A DNA stretch of 64,000 nucleotides from Bryum argenteum (Eukaryota > Streptophyta > Bryopsida > Bryales > Bryaceae): contig CM073325.1 in assembly GCA_037043015.1 (NCBI GenBank), forward strand, positions 19,323,001-19,387,000, read 5' to 3'. This document shows positions 54,301 to 64,000 of this stretch, piece by piece (within the stretch, counting starts at the first letter, position 1; the number at the start of each line of letters is the position of its first letter). The position numbers and the translations under genes are program-made. The notes below the pieces were generated by a model. That model saw only the letters and a program-made list of their open reading frames with translations, did not search any database and was not told the DNA's origin.

Positions 54301-54929
54301 AGAGCGAAATAAACAACAGACATTTAGGGATCAAAATGCTCTTTGTTTGTTAATTGAAACCATGCTATATGAATTTGGAAGTTTATTGTTTTTGCAAACC
54401 TACATCATTCAAACCTCTAGTGGTGATAACTTGAGGTCACTTTAAGGGTATATACATACAATTATTAGACATCGATAGGCCCTTTTGTAATATGAAGCAG
54501 ACTAATTGACCTTCCAAATGATTGTATCAGCTTGTATGCTGTGATTTGCATCCTATCTACATGACATGCCTTGACTTTCTTGAGACTTTCTTAAGTAGGG
54601 TTATATTCTGAAAATTTTCAGATTCAGTGAACATGGTATCCTGTGTCTATCCACATAGAAGAAGATTGACTCTTAGGTGTCAACCATTTGACAAACTTCA
54701 ATTTTAAAAGGTAAGAAGAGAATTTCAACCACCTTGTGAAGCAAATCTGCAAATGTACTGATACTGATCTTTTGAGATTCAGTTCAAACATATCTTAACA
54801 TGACTCAATTAAAATAAAAAAGAAATGATTGAGGATGTAGACATTGTCAATCATCATAGATTTTGTGTAACTGATACTTGCATAGAATACTCTTATTGTA
54901 GCTATCTAAATGCTTTCTTTGAAAGTTAA

Positions 54930-55001
54930 CCCTTAAATGCCTAAGCATGCCCCTCAGGCTTGTTTTTTAGTGTATTTTCACAAGGGTTGGGAGTTTAAGG
55001 G
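54930..55001. mobile_element. Mini TTAA-flanked element (72 bp)
   Basis: TTAA at 54926-54929 and 55002-55005. Ends CCCTTAAATGCC and the inverse of CCCTTAAACTCC. Too short to be more than a terminal-repeat remnant or very small MITE. Confidence 0.5.
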
Positions 55002-55257
55002 TTAAGAATAATCTGGTGCAAGAGAGTTAAGGAGCATCCGAGAGCCTTCATTATATATTCCAAGCATGGATTTGAATGATGATATAAAGAGTGAGGACAT
55101 AGATAAGTGACATTTAGTTGTTAAATATAAGTTGCTATTAGCCATGCTTTCATGACATACTAGACCCTGTTTTTACACATTTTATGTTGGGAGACGATAA
55201 TTTTTAGATTTCTCTTATGGTGGGGTTCCTTAAAATTTGGAATTATGTTCACGATAG

Positions 55258-55760
55258 TGTCAGGGACACGAAAACAGATGACGAGAATATCTGGAAACTA
55301 ACAAAAACTGACAAGAGCTTGGATTAACAAGAAGAGTACACGAACAACACCAAGAGAGGTGAGCTAGAGCTCCAAGAGATGCGTTGTCGAGACTGAGGTT
55401 GCCCCAGTCTCGACTCCTATATATACTAGCTTAGAAGAAGGTTCTCCAGAACCTTCCACAATCCAAGACCTTCCTAGGACCTTCCAGAAGCTTCCAAGAC
55501 CTTCCAGAGACTTCGTAACCTTCTGGAACTTCTAGGAACTTCCAGAGACTTCCAGAAACTTCCAGGAACTTCTAGAGACTTCTAGAAGTTTCCACAAGCT
55601 TCTAGAACTTTCTAGAACCTTCCTGAGTTGTCTCACTAGTACGTAGCCATGACATCCTTCTAGAAGGTTCTAGAGACTTTCTTAGAGACTTTCTTTTAGA
55701 AGGTTCCAGAGACTTCTAGAGACTTCCTTCTAGAAGGTTCCAGAGCCTATGTCCCTAACA
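55258..55760 (-). mobile_element. LTR (503 bp) with a heat-shock-like array
   Basis: The ends are inverted 11-mers with one difference (TGTCAGGGACA and TGTCCCTAACA on the plus strand). To the right, 55761-55774 read on the minus strand is AAAGGAGGGGGTGA, a polypurine tract directly before the LTR, so this is a 3' LTR of a minus-strand element. A TATA box (CTATATATA) lies near 55418-55426. The region upstream of it in the minus sense (55440-55760) holds at least eight TTCNNGAA words, mostly TTCTAGAA and TTCCAGAA, plus many near-matches. The internal region starts at 55775 and is cut by the Harbinger element. Whether this LTR belongs to the chromovirus at the right edge is unresolved. Confidence 0.75.
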
Positions 55761-55774
55761 TCACCCCCTCCTTT

Positions 55775-56548
55775 AGCTTCGAGGTCTCCGAGAAGCAATG
55801 TTGTTGTGAGTCAAAACTAACGCAGAAAAATAAAGATCTGCCGCATCACGTCTGCAATGAACTCCAATTGTTGTTCACGAGGTAAGTAGTTCATTGGTCC
55901 TTGAAGCCAACGGTAGTGGCCTACGCCTTCTGTAGACTAGTTGGGATAATTTTTCGATAACATTTAAATCTCCAATTAGTAGTTTTGAGCTTCAGAAGCC
56001 GAATTGTAAGGTTGATGGTGAAACAATTAGTCAGAACTGCCATTTTGATTTATCAAATAGGAAATGGATGAAATGCACGAAGTTACCTAACAGGATGAAG
56101 GCAGATCTGATACGTGATACGAGTGGGCAGGACCGCAGGAGGATCGAACAGGCGGTTACCGAATAGGAGAGACAGTTCAAATAGGAAGGAAACGAGAAAG
56201 ACAGGGCCCATTTGCAGAGAGTTGAATGTGGTCCCAGTCGGTGTTGACTGTGTCTTAATTGATATTTTGATGTGAAGTAAATTAGAATTTGCCTAATTGT
56301 GTGTGTGTGTGAGATTGTGTGTGCGTGAATTATGGAACAAATTGTGAGTCTGAATGGGTGACCAAGTAGGAACATTGTGTAGGAATTGTGTGGAGTGAGT
56401 TATATGCAAATTGTATGTATTGGGTTGATTGAGATACCTGTACAAGTTGTCAAATCTGAAGTGTCTGTGAAAGCTCGAATTGTGAGAGATGTACTGAGTC
56501 AACGAATTAGAAAAAGAAGAGTCAATACAAATTGTTGAATGCAATAAT
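55775..56548 (-). other. Probable internal 3' sequence of the LTR element
   Basis: Follows the polypurine tract. The part to about 56000 could include a short coding tail; the remainder is AG-rich with loosely repeated AAATTGTGAG-like words. The same character resumes at 59677 on the other side of the Harbinger insertion, so the two parts were once contiguous. Confidence 0.45.
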
Positions 56549-56763
56549 AGAGAAATCCGCTAAGTAGTCCCCAGTTTGGACCTTAGTTGATCCCCAGTTG
56601 GTCCCCAGTCCGTTGTTTCGTGCCCAGTTTTCGGTTGTCCGCTAAGTAGAGCAAACTGGGGACCAAATGCACGAAATTGGGGACCAGATGTAAACTAGGG
56701 ACCAAATCACTCTATAAGAGGCCGAAGCTTGTAGAATTGAAGGTCTTTTTTGTTGTCACAAGC

Positions 56764-57951
56764 ATGGAGCCTCCTGCTAACTCTGATGAGTATTCTAGCT
56801 CCTCTTCTACCTCCTCTATGGACTCTACGTCTTCTTCTAGCAGTGACGATGAAATGGACGACATGATGATTCTGGCTTGCACACTTGGTGTGGCAAATAG
56901 TACTGAGCATTTTTTTGGACATGAGGTAGAGGCGGGTGCGGGGCAATCAGTGGATCCAAATGTTGTTGTTCGTGATGTTTTGGCTACGATGAGGGCAACT
57001 CCAGCGCTTTTCAAGACTTTGACAAATTTCACTCTTGTTGAGTTTGATGAGCTTGCATCCATTGTTGTGCCTACCATCAGGAGTTCAACTAGAACTACTG
57101 GTGAAGCTCCTATTCTTCTAGGTAAACCGTACAAGTTGACCCCTGAGCAACGCCTTCTGAGTTTCATTTTATTCTTGAAACATGATAATACTACCATGCA
57201 CGATGCGTTCATGTGGAATTGGTCCAAGAGTGCTTTATGTGATGATACTCTCTTCATTGCATCTTGCATCAATGATGCACTTGCAAATGAGATACGATGG
57301 CCAACAATGGAGGAGAGAGTTACACTAGGTACGGAGATTGCTCAATTTCAAGGTTGCATTGGGATTATTGATGGGACTCTAGTACAGATTCGAAGGCCTT
57401 GGAACAATGAAGAACACAAGACATGGTTCAACGGGCGCAAGAAGATGTATTGCATGAACAACATAGTGATTGTTGATCACCATGGTCTATTTATCTATGT
57501 GGACTCTGGCTACCCTGGTTCATTCCATGATGTGACTCTTCTGCGCCACTCTGAGATCCATAACAATTGGCGGGAGTATTTTACACACGAGGAGGAGTAT
57601 TTTGAGTACCTGTTAGGAGATCCAGCTTACATGGGTGAAGAGATGTACATCATGCGAAGGTTTGGAAGACGGGAGTTGGCTCGAGATGGAGATGCACCTG
57701 CTATCAGAGCTTACAACAAAATGCATGCAGGGTACAGAGTTCAAGTGGAATGGGGAATAGGTGGACTGAAGAGAAAATGGAAGCGCCTTATGAAAAGGTT
57801 TGATTCAACAAAGCCAAAGTACAGCTACTTATTCAAATCAGCGGCTATTTTAACTAACTTCCTACATAGAAGGCGCATGGACTTCACCTTCCAAGTCATT
57901 GGAGAGCAACATGATAATCCTGCAGAGTTTGGATGGGATGGAGACTACTAG
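56764..57951 (+). CDS. Harbinger transposase nuclease (HARBI1/DDE_Tnp_4 type, 395 aa)
   Basis: Cuts and joins transposon ends. The frame is open from an upstream ATG at 56677 (424 residues); I prefer the ATG at 56764 (395 residues), since it begins an acidic/Ser-rich N terminus without odd basic leader. Numbered from the upstream ATG, the catalytic acids are Asp232 in GIIDGTLVQI, an Asp at 285 in PGSFHDVTLL and/or Asp315 in LLGDPAYMG, and Glu358 in VEWGIGGLKRKWKRL, matching the DDE_Tnp_4 pattern. Residues 38-65 are Ser/Asp-rich. The gene ends with a TAG whose last base touches the stop codon of the convergent partner gene. No intron is needed. The protein would act with the partner gene product, which guides it to DNA and the nucleus in known Harbinger systems. 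Confidence 0.92.
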   Translation: MEPPANSDEYSSSSSTSSMDSTSSSSSDDEMDDMMILACTLGVANSTEHFFGHEVEAGAGQSVDPNVVVRDVLATMRATPALFKTLTNFTLVEFDELASIVVPTIRSSTRTTGEAPILLGKPYKLTPEQRLLSFILFLKHDNTTMHDAFMWNWSKSALCDDTLFIASCINDALANEIRWPTMEERVTLGTEIAQFQGCIGIIDGTLVQIRRPWNNEEHKTWFNGRKKMYCMNNIVIVDHHGLFIYVDSGYPGSFHDVTLLRHSEIHNNWREYFTHEEEYFEYLLGDPAYMGEEMYIMRRFGRRELARDGDAPAIRAYNKMHAGYRVQVEWGIGGLKRKWKRLMKRFDSTKPKYSYLFKSAAILTNFLHRRRMDFTFQVIGEQHDNPAEFGWDGDY

Positions 57952-58863
57952 CTACAGGTCCAGAACCTCTCTAACCTTGGCCTTGAACTCCTCCTCTGAA
58001 ATTACACCCAACTCCTTAGCTTGCTTGAGCATGTCCATCTTCACCTTGTCCTTCTTAGTTCGAATCATCTCCAACTTCTCTTTGATTAGCTCATCTTTAC
58101 GCATTGACAAGGCTCCCTTGTGCTCAACGTTAGTTTGGTATTGTTTAGCTAGAAGAGCAATACTAGAGGTTTGCTGATGCAACATTTCAGCTTTTGTCAT
58201 GGTCTTCTCTTTCTCCAAAGGCATAGAACTTGATGGAATGGAATTTGCTGTCATACCTCCTGATGAAGTTGGTGTCAATGTAGGAGTTCGACCAGTAGTC
58301 GCAGCAATGGGAGATGGAGTGGGTGCAGGCGCTGCCGTCGAAGTAGACATCGGTGTAGAGGTAGAGTGCGGCGGTGTAGAGGTTGGGGATGACACTACCA
58401 TGCCTTCAATCAGGCTTTGTCTTCGCTTCAGCACGTTCCTGGTGGCATGTCCATCAGTAGACTTCAATCGCATCAAAACGTCTTCACTTTGTAGGACCAC
58501 CGTCTCTGCTCCATCATTGTTTGAAGTTCCAGTCTTCAAATCTTTCAAAGTTTCTCGTAGCCTGTCTTTTAGCGTGTCCTCTGCAAGTGTAGACTCAGGA
58601 TAACTTTGAAGGTAATGCTCATAGACTGCTTTCCATACAATTGAAGGAATCAATTGAGTAACATGCTTCCTAGTTTTGCTATATTCACCAAAGTGTTGAT
58701 TGTATGACGCTACCATGGTACTCAAATGTGTTGATTCAACCATAGCACGAGCCCCCTTCTCCCTTCGCGGTGCTTTTGCCCTACGTTGAGTTGGACCTTC
58801 AACATCAGAGGCTCCCGCTTCTCCCACAGAAGCACTCGGGGGGGATGAACGAGTGTCCACCAT
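57952..58863 (-). CDS. Harbinger second ORF: Myb/SANT-like DNA-binding partner (303 aa)
   Basis: Convergent with the transposase, its stop codon abutting the other. Residues about 12-40 have basic RRAKAPRREKGAR (nuclear signal-like). Residues 45-130 are a helical, Trp-containing segment (VWKAVYEHYLQSYPESTL, then LKDRLRETLKDLK), like the trihelix or Myb/SANT-like domain of plant PIF/Harbinger ORF1 proteins. A Pro/Ser/Thr-rich linker follows at about 165-230. The last 75 residues (KTEAEMLHQQ-like start to KVREVLDL end) form a charged coiled coil. In the family this protein binds subterminal repeats and recruits the nuclease. Assignment to Myb/SANT rests on position and helix pattern rather than a clear signature. 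Confidence 0.75.
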   Translation of the reverse strand: MVDTRSSPPSASVGEAGASDVEGPTQRRAKAPRREKGARAMVESTHLSTMVASYNQHFGEYSKTRKHVTQLIPSIVWKAVYEHYLQSYPESTLAEDTLKDRLRETLKDLKTGTSNNDGAETVVLQSEDVLMRLKSTDGHATRNVLKRRQSLIEGMVVSSPTSTPPHSTSTPMSTSTAAPAPTPSPIAATTGRTPTLTPTSSGGMTANSIPSSSMPLEKEKTMTKAEMLHQQTSSIALLAKQYQTNVEHKGALSMRKDELIKEKLEMIRTKKDKVKMDMLKQAKELGVISEEEFKAKVREVLDL

Positions 58864-59655
58864 CTCTGTTCAAAAATCAATAAGAAAGGCTTGAACATGA
58901 AAAAAAAACCCTAGCTGATATTTCATGATCTGAAAATCAAAGAGAATCAAGAAATTGAGATTCACAAGAAGAGGAAGCAATTCACTGACCTGAGAGAGGG
59001 AGAGGAAGAAATTTGCAGCCGTGAAAGCGGAGCCGGCCAGAACGTAGCCTGCCGAAAATGGACCCTGTCAAAAACGAAGCTGGACTGCTGGAGCTGACAA
59101 AAACAAAGCTGGAGCCGCCAAAAACGAGACTGGAGCGCCCGAAAACAAAAATGGATTGAAACCCTAGAACACCTTCAGTGGCGAGCGATGATGCAACGGC
59201 AGTCGCAGAGATCGTGGGGTTCGACGTGCAGGAGCTCGATGCGGACGACGCACTGAGCGGGTTTGGGAGCTTCGGAGATGAGCCTGCCGTAACCTGATGG
59301 AAGAGGAGAAGCTGTTCGAGGAGCTGTTCGAGGAGAAGCTGTTCGAGGAGAAGCTGTTCGAGGAACTTCGGGGAGCTTCGGAGATGAGCCTGCCGTAACC
59401 TGCCTTCACCAACTTCGGCGCTGCGCCTGCTGCCTTCGCGATCTTCGGCGCTGCCCCTCCGAACTCTTCACTCCTTCTCGTTGTGCTGCGGACTGGGCAC
59501 CAAGTCGAACTAGGGACCAAACTCGGAATACCATCACAATCGGTGCATTCTTGAGTTTAGCCCCCAGTTCGATCGTAGTGTAAAAAGTTGGTGCCCAGTT
59601 CGACGTTTCGTCCCCAGTCCGACCAAAACTGGGTGTTCTCGTCCCCAGTCCGTTG
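58864..59655. other. Harbinger right subterminal region
   Basis: Non-coding part of the transposon upstream of its minus-strand gene. It contains a short GAGGAGCTGTTC-like tandem repeat at about 59305-59365, a repeated stretch around GAGCTTCGGAGATGAGCCTG (59266 and 59370), and the CCCCAGT-type subterminal words. It is a likely promoter. Confidence 0.5.
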
Positions 59656-59676
59656 TACTTAGCGGATTTCTCTAAT

Positions 59677-60860
59677 GAGTTGGAGTTATTTTATGATTAC
59701 GTATGCCGAGTATAAGATCAAATTGTGAGAATCCGAGTAGGTAAGAATTAAGAGCAAATAGTAGAGCCTGTCGAAGTAGATAAGATACCGAGTGAGTGAG
59801 TTTTTAAAAGAATTGAATAAAGAATTTCAAGTAAACAATTGGTGGGAGTTATGAGTGAATAGTGGAAGCTATCAAGTGGGTGAAATGCTGAATTGATGAA
59901 ATAGAGGAGTACCAGGGTGTGTCATTGTAGTATATTTAGAAAGTAAAAATATTAATAGTGAACGAGGAAGAGAATTTCAAGCAAATTGTTGAGGCTGAAA
60001 GGAAAATGAGGAATAAAACCAAGATTGGAGTATGCAGAGCCGAATTGCTGATAATAAGGAGTTGGACAGAAAATTAATTGCCTGAGTGGAGTTCGAGCAA
60101 TCTGGAAACAACCAGCCGAATAAGAAGGAATAATCGGATAAGCAGTTGATTCAAAAGCCGAGTTGGTGAAAAGAGACCGAGCACGAATTGCAGAATTAAT
60201 CACATGGATTGTTAAAGACTCAAATTGGAGCAAGAAGAACAAATTGTCAAATCAGGAAAGATTAATCAAATTGGATTATAAAGTATTATTCTAATTGGGA
60301 ACTAGTAAGAGTGGAGAGAAAATCTGAATAAGAGAAAGAAATAAAATCAAAGGAAAAATGAATTATCAATTGGGTAATAAATTACTTTCATTACTTCCTA
60401 GCTTGTAAAAAGTGATAGTCAAGTAAAACTAAATCACAATTAGGACTTAGAAAGCCTTATGTAACCTCCTTGGTTCGAATCTAAACATAATTAGATAATT
60501 TCAACAATTCGCAAGAATATCTAATTATCTCTACACCTTCCACTTCCGACCAAGCATGAACCTCCGTGTCTTCATTGTGAAATTGTCCTGCAAACACGCT
60601 TTCTGGCACACCATTGAACGTAGGCTCCACTTCGAATACAATCACCAGCGATCGGTTGCTTGGTATCCTTCGTCGTCGTCGTGGTACAGGCGGTTCTTCA
60701 TCTCGAGGTCGTCTTCGTGAGTTTGTTGGTTGTGATGACATAACTGGCATACTTTCTATATCTTGACTATCCATATCGGAAGACTAAACTATGGCCACTA
60801 GAAAATTTCTACTCAATCTTAGACAAAACAGCTACACCAACTATGAGTTTTGGTGGTGCA
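59677..60860 (-). other. LTR-like or 3' internal region left of the chromovirus
   Basis: Directly right of the Harbinger element. At 60861-60874 the minus strand reads AAAAGGGAGGGAG followed by TGCACCACC, about 30 bases after the chromodomain stop. That is a good polypurine-tract and LTR-start pair, so 60860 leftwards is probably the 3' LTR of the chromovirus. Its other end is not seen, as the 5' LTR lies outside the window. A 97-codon minus ORF at 60481-60774 with a run RRRPRDEEPPVPRRRRR looks codon-like; its role is unknown. Confidence 0.45.
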
Positions 60861-63800
60861 CTCCCTCCCTTTTATGTTCCTGGGTGGGCAAGCATCAGAA
60901 AGAAGCTATAGCCGAACCGGCTTGGGTTTACGAGGATATCGTTGATGAAACTCCTGTACCTTCTCTGGCGCGTTTGCGAGATTTTCGGCATCCTCCCATG
61001 CTCGTTCATTAATATCGTAGCCGCTCCAATGCACGAGGTATTCTAATTTTCCCCATCTTCGCCGTGAATCTAGTATCTTATCTACCTCGTATTCCTCATG
61101 GTTCTCGATTTCGATACTAGGTGGCGGACTTTGCACTCTTCCAGGAAAAGTAGACTCTCGATAAGGTTCCAACAGGGCACGTGGAAGACTGGATGTACCT
61201 TCATAGCAGCTGGTAGCTCTAGCCGGTACGCCACTGGATTGATTTGCTTCTCAATGACAAACGGTCCCAATCTTCGATAGTCCAACTTGTCACATGGCCG
61301 CTTGGTCTTGATGTTTTGTCGAAGCAGCCATACCTTATCTCCAATCTTGAAAGTGGGTCCCTTATTCTGAAATTTATCTGCGGACGCCTTGTAAGACTCT
61401 TGGGCAGTCTGTAATTGAAGTCTCAACGTAGCTTGAAGCTCCGATAGCTGTCTCACACAGCCTTCTGCTGCCAGGTTGTTATTGACCACTGGATTTAACA
61501 AATCAAGTTTCGGATGGTATCCATAATTGGCAAAAAACGGTGTTTGTTGAGACGACGCATGAAGGGTGTTGTTGTAGGCAAACTCGGCAAACGGTAGATA
61601 CTCGGTCCAATCGTCTTGCTGGTAGTTGATGGTGCAGCGTAGATACTGCTCCAAGACTTGATTTACCCGTTCCGTCTGACCGTCAGTTTGAGGATGAAAG
61701 GCTGAAGAAAGCTTGATATCCACCTTCAAAATCTCGAAAAGAGATCTCCAGAATTTGGAGACGAACTGAGTTCCTCGATCCGACACGATGTCATCTGGCA
61801 AGCCATGATAACGATATACATTATCAAGAAAAAGTCTTGCTGTGTCCTCGCTTGACGATGTCTTCTTGCAAGGAATAAAATGCGCCATCTTTGTGAGCCG
61901 ATCCACCACAACAAAGATGCTGTCGAACGAATTTGAAGGCGGCAGGTCCGTAATGAAGTCCATGGAAACTGAAGACCATGGTCGATGCGGAATAGGCAAT
62001 GGCTGCAGAATTCCATAGGGGCGATGCCGAGGGTTCTTTGACCTTGAACAAATATAACAAGAGAGGACAAACTCCTTCACATCCTTCCACATTTGAGGCT
62101 ATCAAAAATCTCGCGAAATAAGCTCCAATGTCTTGTTGTATCCAAAATGTCCTGCTGCTGAAAAGTCGTGGCGCGATTGGAGAACTCGAAGTCGTGTTGG
62201 TCCCTTTAGAATATATAGTCGCTCTTCAAAATACAAAAGATCTCCCTCCACCTTGAACTTGTCATTATCGGCACGCTTCTTCATCTCAAGAGCTACAGAA
62301 TCTTTGGTTGTTACAGTGCGTACCTGGTCAAGGAAGTCCGCATCAATTGGCACGACAGCAGCGCAAATTCTAAAATGCTCCGGTTTCAACAATGTGGTGC
62401 ATAGTTGATCAAATGCTTCTTCTCCAGTCTTTGGTGTGAGATACGATCTCCTCGATAATGCATCCGATAGTCCTTGCTGCTTCCCAGGCCGATATGTGAT
62501 GACAAAATCAAATCGCGACAACGACATATTCCACCGAGCTTGACATCGATCCAAGATTCGAGCCGACATAAAGTACTCCAAATTCTTGTGATCCGTGTAT
62601 ACGGTCACCGGATGCGCAGCGCCTTTGAGAAAGTGTCTCCACTCTTGGAAGGAATCCACTATGGCAAGAAGTTTCTTATCGTGGATTTCGTAGTTAATTT
62701 CCGCAGCAGAGAACTTCCGAGAATAAAACGCAACTGGATGAAGCCTCCCGTCTGCGCCCATCTGTGAAAGTACGGCTCCCAAAGCAAAATCAGAAGCATC
62801 GGTCTCCAAATAGAAGGCCTTTGCAAAGTCAGGGTGTAGCAGGACTGGAGCCGTAGTAAACGCCGTCTTGAGATCTTGAAATGCTCGTTCGGCTTGAGGT
62901 CCCCATTCTAACTTGTCCTTACACGTCAATCGGGTTAGTGGAGCAGCGACCCGAGAATAATTCTTGATGAAGATCCGATAGAAGTTAGCAAATCCAAAAA
63001 AACATTGTACGTCTCTAACCGTCTTCGAAACCTCCCAGGATACGATTGCTTCCACCTTCTTGGGGTCCATCTTCAAGCCATCTGTAGTTGCAACGAACCC
63101 TAAAAACTCCATCTCGTTTTGGTGGAATAGGCACTTCTCCATCTTGGCGTAGAGTCCTCGTTCTCGTAGTTTCTCCAGGACCAAACGAACGTGCTTCTCG
63201 TGCTCCTCTTCGTTTTTGGAAAATATCAGGATGTCATCCAGATAGATGACAACAAAGTCGTCAAGGTACTCCCGAAAGATGTCATTCATCATGTGTTGGA
63301 AAACAGCCGGAGCATTCGTAAGGCCAAAAGACATGACATTATATTCAAAATGGCCATACCTTGTACGGAACGCTGTCTTCCACTCATCTCCTTCCTTGAT
63401 CCGTACGAGGTTGTAAGCTCCCCTCAGATCAATTTTTGTAAAGAACTTTGCACGCCCGAGCTGCTCCAAGAGACTAGAGATCAAAGGTAACGGGTAACGA
63501 TTTTTCTTAGTTACCTTGTTGAGGCCTCGATAGTCCACGCACATTCGCAAGGAGCCATCCTTCTTCTTTACGAACAAGATCGGTGCCCCAGCTGGCGACT
63601 TTGAATAACAAATGAAGTTCTTCGCTAGATTCTCGTCAATGTATTTTCGCAGCTCCGCTAACTCCGTTTGAGAGAGATTGTAGATTGGGCCAAAAGGCGG
63701 TTGTGCTCCTTCTTGCAAGTCTATGGCACAGTCGTATGGCCAATGCTCCGGTAGCATGTCCGCGTTCTTTTTCTGAAACACGTCCTTAAAATCCTTGTAT

Positions 63801-64000
63801 TGCTCTGGTATGCTTGCCGACGAACTCTTCTCCGTGCTAGTTGGGGCTGCATAGATGACGAACGGTGCTCCTTCTTTGGATGATCGTACGAACGTCCTTG
63901 CTCCAATAAACAATGGTTTTCCTATCTTGGAATGTCTACTATGTTGGCTCTTGGAATGTTCTTTGGAAAAAGTCATTTTCCGCAACTTCCAATCTATGGT
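60861..64000 (-). mobile_element. Ty3/gypsy chromovirus, 3' portion (RT, RNase H, integrase, chromodomain)
   Basis: Enters from the right edge and is read leftwards. Parts in order: reverse transcriptase (KIDLRGAYN, then FGLTNAP and YLDDILIFS), RNase H (LETDASDFALGAVL, then YTDHKNLEYF), the zinc-binding integrase N terminus (GHFGYNKTLELI and YICSRSKNP), the integrase core (SMDFITDLPPS, SDRGTQFVSKFW) and a chromodomain near 60.9-61.1 kb (VDKILDSRRRWGKLEYLVHW). It ends at a polypurine tract at 60861-60874. The RNase H stretch ending DFVITYRPGKQ and the overall pattern recall the fungal/moss Tcn1-like chromoviruses more than angiosperm clades; this is inference from motif memory. Gag, protease and the 5' LTR lie beyond the window. 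The visible part looks nearly whole, with about one or two breaks, so it is fairly young. Confidence 0.9.

Larger units (their letters stand above)
56549..59673. mobile_element. Complete PIF/Harbinger DNA transposon (3125 bp)
   Basis: Perfect 18-base terminal inverted repeats AGAGAAATCCGCTAAGTA (56549-56566 and inverse at 59656-59673) flanked by a 3-base target duplication AAT (56546-56548, 59674-59676). Subterminal GTCCCCAGT or GGGGACCA words recur in both ends, in both orientations (for example 56568-56700 and 59500-59650), likely transposase-binding sites. The interior carries the two genes expected of the superfamily, a DDE nuclease and a DNA-binding partner, both uninterrupted. Intact genes and perfect ends indicate a young, possibly active copy. 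Confidence 0.93.

Noticed and set aside
56712-57272. 186-codon minus-strand ORF inside the Harbinger nuclease gene
   Set aside because: Antisense shadow of the transposase; the plus frame holds the full DDE domain.

Overview
The window reads as nuclear DNA of a land plant. Host genes have short GT-AG introns, and one encodes a stromal Hsp70 with a plastid-type leader. A plant-specific DUF688-like gene and a plant-type F-box/kelch gene are also present. Low gene density, small introns and a chromovirus whose RT/RNase H motifs look more like fungal or moss Tcn1-type elements than angiosperm ones suggest a bryophyte- or lycophyte-grade plant. A liverwort is a reasonable guess, but the species cannot be fixed from sequence alone.

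Layout. 1-10 kb is AT-rich repeat debris: a TTAA-flanked MITE (1223-2151), SINE pieces, one possible host exon (4713-5021) and a decayed Ty3/gypsy gag. 10.2-20.0 kb is a GC-richer block lying wholly inside (TC)n microsatellite. It holds a retroelement with a Gag-like ORF1 (14051-15724) and a reverse transcriptase ORF2 (15813-18044). Three direct repeats of about 1.45-1.48 kb accompany it, and most junctions carry a (TC)n tract. 20.5-23.7 kb holds more TTAA MITEs, a Stowaway-like MITE and a minisatellite. 24.15-29.1 kb is a 14-exon gene for chloroplast stromal Hsp70 (minus strand), with heat-shock elements about 1.2 kb upstream of its ATG. 30.4-40.5 kb has no gene I can support, only a SINE and minisatellites. 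41.2-44.3 kb is a three-exon DUF688-like gene (plus), tail-to-tail with a four-exon F-box/kelch gene (minus, 44963-47454).

48.9-53.9 kb has a small secreted-peptide-like ORF split by a 932-bp TTAA MITE, a broken piggyBac transposase and possible host exons. 55.2-64.0 kb is nested: an LTR with a dense array of heat-shock-like sites, a complete 3.1-kb PIF/Harbinger transposon (two convergent genes whose stop codons touch), and a chromodomain Ty3/gypsy element entering from the right edge.

The most unusual object is the TC-bounded retroelement. Its RT has a telomerase/Penelope-like motif A and a YIDD active site, with no endonuclease, RNase H, integrase or tyrosine recombinase that I can see. 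It has LTR-like repeats with a TATA box, a tandem extra repeat, and an interleaved inverted repeat just after ORF2. Exon boundaries for the three main host genes were worked out by hand and keep reading frame throughout; I could not run database searches.
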